64,000 bases of DNA, from assembly GCF_028737265.1 (NCBI RefSeq), contig NZ_JAQZAK010000002.1, forward strand, positions 620,001 through 684,000. Reading direction: 5' to 3'. Below, piece by piece: positions 9,010 through 17,063 of the stretch. The stretch comes from Actinomycetospora callitridis (lineage in GTDB: Bacteria; Actinomycetota; Actinomycetes; Mycobacteriales; Pseudonocardiaceae). Under the pieces are notes generated by a model that was given only the letters and a program-made list of their open reading frames with translations, was not told the DNA's origin and searched no databases. Each line of letters opens with the position of its first letter. The first letter of the stretch is position 1. The position numbers and the translations under genes are program-made.

Positions 9010-9240
9010 GGAGTCTCCCGGTGGGTCGAGCGAAATGGGTTGACCGAGCGTGACCCGGGCCACACGGACGGCGCTTGTGCGGTGGGGACGAAACCTTCGG
9101 CGGCCCTTGTCCCCGTCCCGTCTCCCGTCCACTGGGTCGTCCACTGGGCCGGACGAGTGCTGGTCCCGGTCCCCGACCGGCGGTTACGGTCCGAGGACGG
9201 CCGCCGTGGGCCGACGAGCGCACTCGGGTGGTGGTGCAGG

Positions 9241-10521
9241 GTGGTGACGATCGAGCCGTCCCCCGTCCCGGAGGACGCGGTCGCCACCGTCGCCGAGGTC
9301 GCCGACGCGCTCGCCCCACGGCGCACCGAGGTCAGCGTGTCGATCAGCGACGCGCTCGCGACACGCATCGACGAGCTGCGCGGCGACCCCGCCCTGCGCG
9401 ACCTGCTCGGCGCCAGCGTCGAGGGCAACGTCGAGACGATCCTGCACGTGCTGCGCCACGACCTGGACCCGCGCGGCGTCGAGCCGCCGGCCGCGGCCGT
9501 CGCCTACGCGGAGCGGCTGGCGCAGCGCGGGGTCCCGGTCAACGCGCTGATCCGGGCCTACCGCGTCGGGCAGGCCCACCTCATGGAGTGGGCGTTCGCC
9601 GAGGCCGCGCGACGGCTCGGCGCCACGGCCGCGTCGCAGCGGATCGTGCTCGTGGTCATGGACTACGTCGACCACGTCACCCAGCACGTCGTGGCGGCCT
9701 ACGAGGCCGAGCGCGACCGCATGCGCCGCAGCCGCCACGCCCTGCGCGTGGCGCGCGTGCGCGACGTCCTCGCCGGCCGGGCCCCCACCGGCCCCGACGA
9801 CCGGCTCGCGGTCGAGTCGACGCTGGGCTATCGCTTCTCCGCCGTGCACCTCGGCCTCGTGGTGTGGCTGGAGCCGGAGCCGCCCGACGGCACCTTCGCC
9901 GCTCTCGAGCGCGTCGCGCTCGACCTCGGGACCGCGCTCGAGGCCGCGGGCCGCCCGCTCGTGGTGCCGTGGGACGCCGCCAGCGTGCTGGCCTGGCTGC
10001 CGTGCCGCGACGACACCGCCCCGTCGCGCGAGGTCGTCGCCCGCGCCGTCGCCCGGCACGGCGACGCGGTGCGCGTGGCGTGCGGGTCGCCCACCCCCGG
10101 CCCCGACGGCTTCCGCACCACGCACGACCAGGCCCGGCGAGCCCGTGACGTCGCGCTGGCGTCCGGTGGGGGCGCGCCGCCGGTGACCCTGTTCGACGAG
10201 GTGGGGGCGGTGGCGCTGCTGTGCGCCGACCCCGAGGGCGCCCGGGCGTGGGTGCGGCGCGTGCTCGGGGCGCTCGCCGACCCCGAGCCCGCCACCGCCC
10301 GTCTGCGCGAGACCCTGCAGGTCTTCCTCGCCACCGGCGGCAGCCTCGCCACGACGGCGCGACGACTCCAGGTCCACCGCAACACCGTCAAGTACCGGGT
10401 CGGCCGCGCGCACGAGGTCCGGGGCCGGCCGCTGGGCAGCTCCGACCACGACCGCCTCGACGTCGAGCTCGCGCTGCGCGCGTGCGTGTGGCTGGGCCCG
10501 CCCGCGGCCCCGACCGAGTAG
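9241..10521 (+). CDS. PucR/CdaR-family transcriptional regulator
   Basis: About 426 residues. The C-terminal segment LRETLQVFLATGGSLATTARRLQVHRNTVKYRV is the characteristic PucR-type helix-turn-helix; the N-terminal half is a RsbR-like helical domain and the middle a GGDEF-derived CdaR-type domain. The protein has no membrane segments. Starts at GTG 9241 or GTG 9244 are equally plausible; the very long open frame upstream is antisense to the monooxygenase genes and not coding. Being divergent from the esterase/monooxygenase pair, it is the best candidate for their regulator. The 231-base divergent region (9010-9240) holds no repeat I would call an operator. Confidence 0.82.
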   Translation: MVTIEPSPVPEDAVATVAEVADALAPRRTEVSVSISDALATRIDELRGDPALRDLLGASVEGNVETILHVLRHDLDPRGVEPPAAAVAYAERLAQRGVPVNALIRAYRVGQAHLMEWAFAEAARRLGATAASQRIVLVVMDYVDHVTQHVVAAYEAERDRMRRSRHALRVARVRDVLAGRAPTGPDDRLAVESTLGYRFSAVHLGLVVWLEPEPPDGTFAALERVALDLGTALEAAGRPLVVPWDAASVLAWLPCRDDTAPSREVVARAVARHGDAVRVACGSPTPGPDGFRTTHDQARRARDVALASGGGAPPVTLFDEVGAVALLCADPEGARAWVRRVLGALADPEPATARLRETLQVFLATGGSLATTARRLQVHRNTVKYRVGRAHEVRGRPLGSSDHDRLDVELALRACVWLGPPAAPTE

Positions 10522-10559
10522 CCCGGCCGACGAGCCCGGCCGACGAGCCCGGCCGACTA
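10521..10559. repeat. Three 13-bp direct repeats at a gene junction
   Basis: GCCCGGCCGACGA is repeated at 10521-10533, 10534-10546 and 10547-10559, the last copy ending CTA. The array fills the gap between the converging regulator and YihY/BrkB genes and supplies the stop codon of the latter. It may be a simple slippage product. Confidence 0.8.
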
Positions 10560-11621
10560 GCCCTCGCGGTCGCGCCGGCTGCGGCCCAGCCCCAGGCCGA
10601 GCACGCCGAGCAGGGCGCCCGCACCGAGCAGGCCTGCGGTGGCACGGGGACCGGGCGTGCGCCCGACGGTGATGGCCGGCCGGACGATCACCGGCGCGGG
10701 CTCGGGCAGCTCCTCCCGCTCGTTCTCCTTGAGCGTGGCCGCCCAGGCGGTGACGAAGAGGATGAAGCGTGAGACGAAGTTGGCGAACACCAGCAGACCG
10801 ATGATCGGACCGAACGCGGCGCCGGCGGGCGAGTTGGTGACGCTCGAGATGTAGACGGTCATGATCTGCTGGAGGATCACGAACCCGACCGCGGCGAACA
10901 GGGCGGCGCGGACCGCCGAGCGCAGTGTCACCGGCTCGCGGGGCAGCCGGGCGATGACCCAGAGGAACACCAGCCAGTTCGCGGCGAGGGTGATCACCAG
11001 GCTCGCGAGGAAGAACAGGAACTGCGCCCAGGTCTCGTCGCCGAGGCCCAGGAACTCGAGGATCGTGGACGAGAGCCCGGTGCCGATGCCCGTGATGGCG
11101 AACGAGAGCCCGAAGGCGAGCCCGAGCCCGATCATGGCGAGCAGGTCGCTGCCGTAGCGCTTGACGATCGACGGGGGCTCGCCGCGCTGGTCCCACTGCT
11201 CGGAGAGCGCCTCGCGCAGGTTGCTCATCCACCCGAGCCCGGAGAACAGGGCGCCGAGCAGACCGATGATGCCGACCGCGTTGCGCTGCGCGATGGCCTG
11301 GTCGATGACCGAGTTCAGCAGGTCGCCGAGTCCCGGCGGCACCGCCGCCGTGATGGCGTTCTGGATCTCGGTCAGCAGCGCCTGGTTGTTGGCCAGCACG
11401 AACGCCGCGGCCGCGAACGCGACCATGAGCAGCGGGACGAGCGCGAGGATCGAGAAGAACGTGATCGCCGCGGCGTAGTGGTCACCGTGCTTCTCGGTGT
11501 ACCGGGTGGCGGCGCGGATCAGGTGGTCGAGCCAGGGGTACTTCGCGCGCAGCTTCTCCAGCTGCGTCGGCTCGGTCGTCCCGGACCCGTCCGTGTCGGT
11601 CGTGCTGGCGGCGCTCGTCAT
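10557..11621 (-). CDS. YihY/BrkB-family inner-membrane protein
   Basis: A 354-residue polytopic membrane protein. It opens with a hydrophilic 45-residue tail, then the signature region YAAAITFFSILALVPLLMVA, and has about six hydrophobic helices, including AVGIIGLLGALFSGLGWM, AMIGLGLAFGLSFAITGIG and SLVITLAANWLVFLWVIA. This is the family once called ribonuclease BN and now regarded as membrane proteins of unknown transport function. The C-terminus ends in a short helix (AGLLGAGALLGVLGLGLG) and basic residues. It is convergent with the PucR-type gene and on the same strand as the monooxygenase operon upstream, from which a strong hairpin separates it. Confidence 0.85.
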   Translation of the reverse strand: MTSAASTTDTDGSGTTEPTQLEKLRAKYPWLDHLIRAATRYTEKHGDHYAAAITFFSILALVPLLMVAFAAAAFVLANNQALLTEIQNAITAAVPPGLGDLLNSVIDQAIAQRNAVGIIGLLGALFSGLGWMSNLREALSEQWDQRGEPPSIVKRYGSDLLAMIGLGLAFGLSFAITGIGTGLSSTILEFLGLGDETWAQFLFFLASLVITLAANWLVFLWVIARLPREPVTLRSAVRAALFAAVGFVILQQIMTVYISSVTNSPAGAAFGPIIGLLVFANFVSRFILFVTAWAATLKENEREELPEPAPVIVRPAITVGRTPGPRATAGLLGAGALLGVLGLGLGRSRRDREG

Positions 11622-11642
11622 CGCTGCGCGTCGTCCTCTCGC

Positions 11643-11684
11643 GGTCCCCGACTCCCCGCGGGCCGACCGGCCCGCGCGGGGACC
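11643..11684. terminator. Strong compound hairpin terminator
   Basis: CGCGGGCC (11657-11664) pairs perfectly with GGCCCGCG (11669-11676) around a GACC loop. An outer stem GGTCCCCG (11643-11650) pairs with CGGGGACC (11677-11684), leaving a six-base bulge. It lies 34 bases after the end of the monooxygenase gene on the minus strand and probably ends the cofG operon. Confidence 0.7.
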
Positions 11685-11717
11685 GACTACCCCGCGTCGT
11701 CGACCCTCACGCGCCGT

Positions 11718-13184
11718 TCACGCAGGTGCGCCGCTCCCGTACGGCTCCGGGTCGAACGTCCCGTTGCGCGCGCGGAACGACCGCGCGGTGCCCGGCCAGA
11801 GGAGGGTCAGCCGCCCGCTGGTCTCGTCGACGTACCAGCTGGCGCACCCGCCCTGCAGCCAGACCGTGTCCTCGCTCATCGCGTCGATCTCGCGGGTGTA
11901 GGCCTCCTCGGCCTCGGCGGTGACCTCCAGCGAGGTCCCGGGCCGGGTCCGCAGGTGGTCGAGCGCGCCGAGGACGTGGTCGATCTGCGTCTCGATCATG
12001 TACACGGCCGAGTTGTGGCCGAGGCTCGCGTTCGGCCCGTTGATGACGAACATGTTGGGGAAGCCGTGCACCGCGGTGGAGGCGTGCGCGGTCATCCCGT
12101 CGGCCCACCGCTGCGCGAGCAGGCCGTGGCGTCCCTCGATGCGCTGCGCGAACGGCAGCCGCGTCGTCCAGAAGCCGGTGGCGAGGACGAGGGCGTCGAC
12201 GCGGTGGTGGGCGCCGGACGCCGCGATCGCCGTCGACTTCTCGACACGGGCGAGCGCGCTGGGCTCCAGGGTGACGTCGTCGCGGCGCAGCGCCGGGTAG
12301 AGGTCGTCGGAGATGACGATGCGCTTGCACCCGATCTCGTAGTCGGGGGTCAGGCGGGCGCGGAGCTCCGGGTCCGGCACCTGGGTGGCGAGGTGCCGGA
12401 GGGCGCGGTCGCGGAGACGGTCGATGTCCGGGCGCACCCGCCGGCGCGCGTCGATCGCCCGCTCGGCCTCGTCGAAGAGCTCCTCGCGCAGCGCCCGCTC
12501 GGCGCCCGGGTCGAGGGCGAAGCCGCGCCGCTCCTGCGCGGTGTAGGCGCGGTCGCCGCGCGGCACCACCCACGGCGGCGTGCGCTGGAAGACCACGAGC
12601 CCGGCGGCCCGCCCGGCCAGCGCGGGCACGATCTGGGCCGCCGAGGCGCCCGTCCCCACGACGCCGACGTGCTTGCCCGCGAGGTCCGCGCCCCCGTCCC
12701 AGCGCGCGGAGTGGAACACCGGCCCCGCGAAGTCCGACAGGCCGGGGATCTCGGGGATCCGAGGCTCGGAGAGGCGGCCCGCGGCCACGGCCAGCACCCG
12801 CGCGCGGTAGGTGCCCGTCGACGTCTCGATCCGCCACCGCGTCCCGTCCCACCGCGCGTGCTGCATCTCCGCACCCAGGCGCAGGTGGGGGTCCAGGCCC
12901 TCGTCGCGGGCGCACTCGCGCAGGTAGCCGTGGATCTCGTCGCCGGGCGCGAAGACGCGCGACCAGTCGGGCTTGGGCCGGAAGGAGAACGAGTAGAGGT
13001 GCGACGGGACGTCGCAGGCGACGCCGGGGTAGCGGTTGTCGCGCCAGGTGCCGCCGACGCCGTGGGCGCGCTCGAGGATGACGAACGACTCCCGGCGCCG
13101 GCGCGCGAGCCGGATCCCGAGACCGATCCCGGCGAAGCCCGCGCCGATGATCGCGACGTCGACGTCGGTCGTCGAGCTGGTCAC
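11718..13184 (-). CDS. Second Baeyer-Villiger-type flavin monooxygenase
   Basis: A 488-residue flavoprotein with FAD motif GAGFAG at residues 14-19, the following ERAHGVGGTWRDNRYPG segment, the Baeyer-Villiger fingerprint FAGPVFHSARWD near residue 153, and the NADPH motif GTGASAAQ shortly after. The C-terminal region (NMFVINGPNASLGHNS) is usual for this class. Its GTG start shares GTGA with the stop codon of the CofH-like gene, so the two are translationally coupled. It is only distantly similar to the enzyme at 6529, so it is not a recent duplicate. The coupling to cofactor-biosynthesis-like genes hints at a joint role in a specialised oxidation, but the substrate is unknown. Confidence 0.87.
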   Translation of the reverse strand: MTSSTTDVDVAIIGAGFAGIGLGIRLARRRRESFVILERAHGVGGTWRDNRYPGVACDVPSHLYSFSFRPKPDWSRVFAPGDEIHGYLRECARDEGLDPHLRLGAEMQHARWDGTRWRIETSTGTYRARVLAVAAGRLSEPRIPEIPGLSDFAGPVFHSARWDGGADLAGKHVGVVGTGASAAQIVPALAGRAAGLVVFQRTPPWVVPRGDRAYTAQERRGFALDPGAERALREELFDEAERAIDARRRVRPDIDRLRDRALRHLATQVPDPELRARLTPDYEIGCKRIVISDDLYPALRRDDVTLEPSALARVEKSTAIAASGAHHRVDALVLATGFWTTRLPFAQRIEGRHGLLAQRWADGMTAHASTAVHGFPNMFVINGPNASLGHNSAVYMIETQIDHVLGALDHLRTRPGTSLEVTAEAEEAYTREIDAMSEDTVWLQGGCASWYVDETSGRLTLLWPGTARSFRARNGTFDPEPYGSGAPA

Positions 13185-14266
13185 GGGGTGCCTCCCCGCA
13201 GCACCGCCACTCGGTCCGCCGGCGGGTCGCCGTAGACGGTCGTGCGCTGCCGCGGCGTCCGCCCGAGGTCGGCGGCGAGCGCCTCGACCTCGGCGAGGGT
13301 CAGCGCCCGGCCCGCTTCGGCGCCGGCGGACGGGTCGAGGACGCCGTCGAGCAGCAGCCCGCCGACGTCGTCGGCACCGCCACGCAGGACGGCCTCGGTG
13401 AGCCCGGGACCGAACTTGGGCCAGGCGGCCTGCACGTGCGCGATCCGCCCGTGCAGCAGCAGCCGCGTGACGGCGTAGAGGGCGCGGGTCTCGCGGGTGG
13501 TGTCAGCGTGGGGGCCATGCTGACGTCGGACATCAGGAAGTCCACCCGCCGGCAGGGCTTCCGGCGGGATCGGCATGGCGATCATCTCGGTGAACCCGCC
13601 GGTGCGGTCCTGGATGGCGGCCAGGGTGCGCAGGTGGGCGACCTGGTCGGCCGGGGTCTCGACGTGGCCGTAGACCATCGTCGCCGTCGACCGCAGGCCC
13701 ACCTCGTGGGCGGTGGTGATCAGCTCGATCCAGCGGGCGGCGGGGATGTCGGTGCCGCCGGTGAGCCGGGCGCGGATGTCGTCGTCGAGGATGCGCGCCG
13801 CCGTCCCCGGCACCGACCCGAGCCCGGCGTCGCGCGCGCTCTCGAGGAACTCCCTCGGCGAGAGACCGAGGCGGGCGGCGCCGTCGGCGACCTCGGCGGG
13901 CCGGAAGCCGTGGACGTGCAGCGGCGCGCGGCCCGTGATCAGCGCGAGCAGGTCGAGCTGCGCGCGGTCCGGGGCGTCGGGCGGCAGCGGGCCCTGCACG
14001 CACACCTCGGTGGCCCCGAGCGCCCAGGCCTCGTCGGCGAGCGCCACGGCGTGCTCGGGGTCGCGGACGACCGCGGTGTCGAGGTTGCGGTTGGCGACGA
14101 ACGTCAGCTGGTCGCCGACCACCTCGCGCCGCACCTCGTCGGCGAGCTCCGCCAGCGCTTCGAGCTCCTCGCCGTCGGCGGCGAGCAGGTCGACGTAGGC
14201 CTCGTCGGACAGGCCGGCGGGATCGTTCTCCGCGCGGGCGAGCGCGGAGCGGGCGGGAGCGGTCAT
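13181..14266 (-). CDS. CofH-like protein lacking the radical-SAM Cys motif
   Basis: 361 residues. The family's conserved blocks are present in order: the VANRNL strand, GATEVCVQG, HVHGFRPAEV, VPGTAARILDDDIR, GLRSTATMVYGHVETP, IQDRTGGFTE, and a C-terminal DVGGLLLDG followed by RQRTTVYGDP. CofH, or the C-terminal half of FbiC, makes FO in F420 biosynthesis and carries CxxxCxxC straight after NRN[IL]. Here that loop is absent: NRNL runs directly into DTAVVRDPEHAVALADEAW, about 25 residues shorter, and only one Cys remains nearby. The protein therefore should not bind the [4Fe-4S] cluster. The segment after GGFTEMIAMPIP is also divergent. It is preceded by the 14-bp array and overlaps the monooxygenase start. 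It may be a repurposed paralogue or a decaying gene. Confidence 0.8.
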   Translation of the reverse strand: MTAPARSALARAENDPAGLSDEAYVDLLAADGEELEALAELADEVRREVVGDQLTFVANRNLDTAVVRDPEHAVALADEAWALGATEVCVQGPLPPDAPDRAQLDLLALITGRAPLHVHGFRPAEVADGAARLGLSPREFLESARDAGLGSVPGTAARILDDDIRARLTGGTDIPAARWIELITTAHEVGLRSTATMVYGHVETPADQVAHLRTLAAIQDRTGGFTEMIAMPIPPEALPAGGLPDVRRQHGPHADTTRETRALYAVTRLLLHGRIAHVQAAWPKFGPGLTEAVLRGGADDVGGLLLDGVLDPSAGAEAGRALTLAEVEALAADLGRTPRQRTTVYGDPPADRVAVLRGGTP

Positions 14267-14345
14267 CGGGCGGGGGTCATCGGGCGGCGGTCATCCGGCG
14301 GGGGTCATCGGGCGGCGGTCATCGGGCGGCGGTCATCGGGCGGGG
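14262..14345. repeat. Six-copy 14-bp tandem array at the cofG / cofH-like junction
   Basis: Copies start at 14262, 14276, 14290, 14304, 14318 and 14332. On the minus strand each carries ATGACC within ATGACCGCCGCCCG (minor variants). Every copy therefore contains an ATGA. The second copy met by a minus-strand ribosome supplies the stop of the CofG-like gene, and the last copy supplies the start of the CofH-like gene. Because 14 is not a multiple of 3, each frame meets a TGA within three copies. Confidence 0.95.
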
Positions 14346-15635
14346 GCACGGCTGGCGCTCGCGGGCGAGCCCGCGCTGGTCGGCCAGGGCGATCACGGGG
14401 TCGACGAGGTCGGGGTGCAGCCAGGTGTTCGGGTCGCGCACGTAGCGCGGGTAGATCGTGAGCCGCGGGGCGAGGGTGAACCCCGCCGACGCCGTGACCC
14501 GGCGTAGCGCGTCGAGACCCGGCCAGGGGCGCTCGGGATTGACGTGGTCCGGGGTCACCGGCGACACCCCGCCCCAGTCGTCGATGCCGGCGCGCAGCAG
14601 CAGCCCCTGGTCCTGGGCCGCGCTGGCCGAGTCGTCCAGGTCGCCGGCGAGGTTCGGCGGCGCCTGGACGCTGACCCCGAGCGGCATGATCATCCTCGCG
14701 ACGGCCACCGCCGCGACGAACGCGTCGAACTCGGCGTCGGGCTCCCCGCGCATCGCGGTGTCGGGCTTGGCGCGGAAGTTCTGGACGATCACTTCCTGCA
14801 CGTGGCCCCCGCGGCGCGCGGACTCGGCGAGCAGCAGCAGCGACTGCGCGCGCTCGGCACGGTGCTCGCCGATCCCGACGAGGATCCCGGTGGTGAACGG
14901 CACCCGAGCGCGGCCGGCGTCGTCGATCACCCGGCGGCGCAGGGCGGGCTCCTTGTCGGGCGAGCCGAAGTGCGCCCCACCCGGCTGCGACCAGAGCCGG
15001 GTCGCGGTGGTCTCGAGCATCATCCCCATCGACGGCGACACCGACCGCAGCCACTGGAGCTCGAGGAGGTCCATGACGCCGGGGTTGAGGTGCGGCAGCA
15101 GCCCCGTCTCCTGGAGGACCGCTTCCGCACTCCTGTGGACGTGGTCGAGCGTGGAGGTCAGGTTCCGCGCGCCGAGCCAGTCCCGGGCGGCCGCCCAGCG
15201 CGCCTCGGGGCGGTCGCCGAGGGTGAACAGCACCTCGGTGCAGCCCTGCTCGGCGCCGGCGCGGGCGATCTCGAGGACCTCGTCGCGCTCGAGGTAGGCC
15301 GCCGGGAGGCGCCCGGGCACCGTGGCGAACGTGCAGTAGTGGCACCGGTCCTGGCACAGGCGCGTCAGCGGGACGAAGACCTTGGGGCTGTAGGTGACGA
15401 CGTCCGGCCGGCCCTCGCCCGCGAGGTGCTCGTCGCGGCGGGCGGCCGCGGCCGCGAGCAGGACCTCGAGCTCCTCGCCCCGCGCCGCGAGCACGGTGGT
15501 GGCGTCGGCGAGGGTCGGGGCTGTTGTCACCAGGCGTTCGAGCGCCGCCCGCACCTCGGCGCGCGAGGGCTCCGCCGGCTCGTCCAGCTCGACCAGCGCG
15601 GGCGGCGGCACCGCGGGATGTCCGAGATCGGCCAC
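14319..15635 (-). CDS. cofG: CofG-like radical SAM FO synthase subunit (7,8-didemethyl-8-hydroxy-5-deazariboflavin synthase)
   Basis: A 438-residue radical SAM protein. The cluster motif CQDRCHYC (CxxxCxxC) lies near residue 94 after the YSPKVFVPLTRL strand. Later blocks such as LFTLGDRPE, PHLNPGVMD, SPSMGMMLE, FTTGILVGIGE and VQNFRAKPDTAM match CofG, the subunit that supplies the radical chemistry on tyrosine for the FO chromophore of F420. In most actinobacteria cofG and cofH are fused as FbiC. Here they are separate, and the C-terminus (PCPRPMTAAR) is written by the first copies of the 14-bp array. The start is a GTG with weak ribosome-binding sequence. It heads a probable operon cofG, cofH-like, monooxygenase. 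Confidence 0.85.
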   Translation of the reverse strand: MADLGHPAVPPPALVELDEPAEPSRAEVRAALERLVTTAPTLADATTVLAARGEELEVLLAAAAARRDEHLAGEGRPDVVTYSPKVFVPLTRLCQDRCHYCTFATVPGRLPAAYLERDEVLEIARAGAEQGCTEVLFTLGDRPEARWAAARDWLGARNLTSTLDHVHRSAEAVLQETGLLPHLNPGVMDLLELQWLRSVSPSMGMMLETTATRLWSQPGGAHFGSPDKEPALRRRVIDDAGRARVPFTTGILVGIGEHRAERAQSLLLLAESARRGGHVQEVIVQNFRAKPDTAMRGEPDAEFDAFVAAVAVARMIMPLGVSVQAPPNLAGDLDDSASAAQDQGLLLRAGIDDWGGVSPVTPDHVNPERPWPGLDALRRVTASAGFTLAPRLTIYPRYVRDPNTWLHPDLVDPVIALADQRGLARERQPCPRPMTAAR

Positions 15636-15713
15636 GTCCCGAACCTACGCCGCGACCCGCCCTCACGCCCACGACCGCACGCTCGGTCTGCCCGCTCGGT
15701 GTGCACGCTGCGC

Positions 15714-15757
15714 GTGCAAGCGCTGCGTCCACGCTTGCACTGGGTGCGTGGAAATCC
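15714..15757 (+). repeat. Dispersed hairpin repeat, copy A
   Basis: Contains inverted arms TGCAAGC (15715-15721) and GCTTGCA (15733-15739), the 17-base core CTGCGTCCACGCTTGCA (15723-15739), and GGAAATCC at its end. It lies between the divergent cofG and MFS genes. Copies B and C are at 17620-17663 and 63404-63447. A further small palindrome, TGCACG/CGTGCA, overlaps at 15702-15718. Confidence 0.85.
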
Positions 15758-15806
15758 GCGTCGATCACGGGCTGCCCGCCGGCGGGGCGTGGTCCAGGGT
15801 GGCCGG

Positions 15807-16979
15807 GTGGACGCCCGGAGCCGCGCGCTCGCCGCGCTGTGCGCCACCGAGATCGTCAGCTGGGGCGTCCTCTACTACGCGTTCCCGGTGCTCGTGGGGA
15901 CGATCAGCGCGGACACGGGCTGGTCGGTCGGCGCGGCGACCGGGGCGTTCTCCGTCGGCGCCCTGATCTCCGCCGGGGCCGGGATCGTCGTCGGCCGGCT
16001 CATCGACCGGCGCGGCCCGCGTCTGGTGATGACGACGGGGTCGGTGATCGGCGTCCTCGCCACCCTCGCGATCGCCGCCGCCCCGACCCTGCCGCTCTTC
16101 TACGCGGCGTGGGCGGTGGCCGGCCTCGCGCAGGCGGCGACCTTCTATCCGCCGGCGTTCGCCGCGATCACCGGCTGGTACGGCGAACAACGCGTGCGCG
16201 CGCTGACCACGCTGACCCTCGTCGCCGGGTTCTCCAGCACCGTCTTCGCCCCGCTCACCGCGGCGCTCGTCGGGCCGCTGGGCTGGCGCGGCACCTTCGT
16301 CGTGCTGGCCGGGATCCTCGCCGTCGTCACCGTCCCGCTGCACGCGCTGCTGCTCACGCCGCCGTGGCGCCCGCGGGAGCACGCGGGCGGCGAGGCGGAC
16401 GGGCCGCAGACCGACGCCGAGCACGCGCGCGCCGTCCTGCGCAGCCCCCGCTTCGTCGCCGTCACCGTCGTCATGACCGCCGGCGCGTTCGGGCTCTACG
16501 CGACGACGATCAACCTCGTCCCGCTGCTCGAGGGCCGCGGCCTCGACCTGGGCCTCGCCGCGCTCGCCCTCGGGCTCACCGGCGCCGGACAGGTGCTGGG
16601 CCGGCTCGGCTTCGTGCCGCTGGTCCGGCGGACGGGGCCGAGGGCGCGGATCGCGATGGTGTTCACGCTCGGCGGGGTCGGCGTCGTCGCCCTGGCCCTC
16701 GTGCCGGGCCCGGCGCCGCTGCTCATCGCGTTCGCCGTCGTCGCCGGCGCCGGGCGCGGGCTGCACACCCTGCTGCAGGCCTCGACGGTCGCCGACCGCT
16801 GGGGCACACGCGCCTTCGGCCGGATCAACGGCGTCTTCTCGGCGCCCGTCACGCTCGCGGTCGCGCTCGCTCCGGCCGGCGGGGTCGCCGTCGCCGGCCT
16901 CGCCGGCGGCTTCCCCGCCATGTTCCTGGTGCTCGGTCTGGTCACGCTGCTCGCGGCGGTCGTGGGCCTCGTCGTCTGA
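15807..16979 (+). CDS. MFS transporter, 12 transmembrane helices
   Basis: A 390-residue major facilitator. The GTG at 15807 begins VDARSRALAALCATEIVSWG, directly before the first helix; the open frame upstream is antisense to cofG. About twelve helices are visible, with a Gly/Arg-rich loop RLIDRRGPRL between helices 2 and 3 that corresponds to MFS motif A. The centre holds a hydrophilic loop (PWRPREHAGGEADGPQTDAEHA). It resembles small-molecule or monocarboxylate MFS carriers rather than drug:H+ antiporters. It is divergent from the cofG operon and shares the intergenic region that carries dispersed repeat copy A, so co-regulation is possible but unproven. Confidence 0.82.
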   Translation: MDARSRALAALCATEIVSWGVLYYAFPVLVGTISADTGWSVGAATGAFSVGALISAGAGIVVGRLIDRRGPRLVMTTGSVIGVLATLAIAAAPTLPLFYAAWAVAGLAQAATFYPPAFAAITGWYGEQRVRALTTLTLVAGFSSTVFAPLTAALVGPLGWRGTFVVLAGILAVVTVPLHALLLTPPWRPREHAGGEADGPQTDAEHARAVLRSPRFVAVTVVMTAGAFGLYATTINLVPLLEGRGLDLGLAALALGLTGAGQVLGRLGFVPLVRRTGPRARIAMVFTLGGVGVVALALVPGPAPLLIAFAVVAGAGRGLHTLLQASTVADRWGTRAFGRINGVFSAPVTLAVALAPAGGVAVAGLAGGFPAMFLVLGLVTLLAAVVGLVV

Positions 16980-17063
16980 CGACCCGCTCGTGATCGTGGG
17001 GGATGGCCTGACCCTATCGGCGTGCAGAATCGAGTCGTCAGCTCAGGCCCCCAGGCTGGCACG

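Noticed and set aside
6577..9240. Continuous frame upstream of the PucR-type regulator reaching back to 6577
   Set aside because: It is antisense to the monooxygenase and esterase genes, and the translation has no domain-like features; the regulator starts at 9241.
13493..13600. Second frameshift within the CofH-like gene around the divergent segment
   Set aside because: Reading the other two frames there gives no better match to the family and quickly meets stops; homology resumes in the same frame, so divergence rather than frameshift is assumed.
14262..14345. CRISPR-like interpretation of the 14-bp array
   Set aside because: The units are contiguous with no spacers, far shorter than CRISPR repeats, and no cas genes are near.
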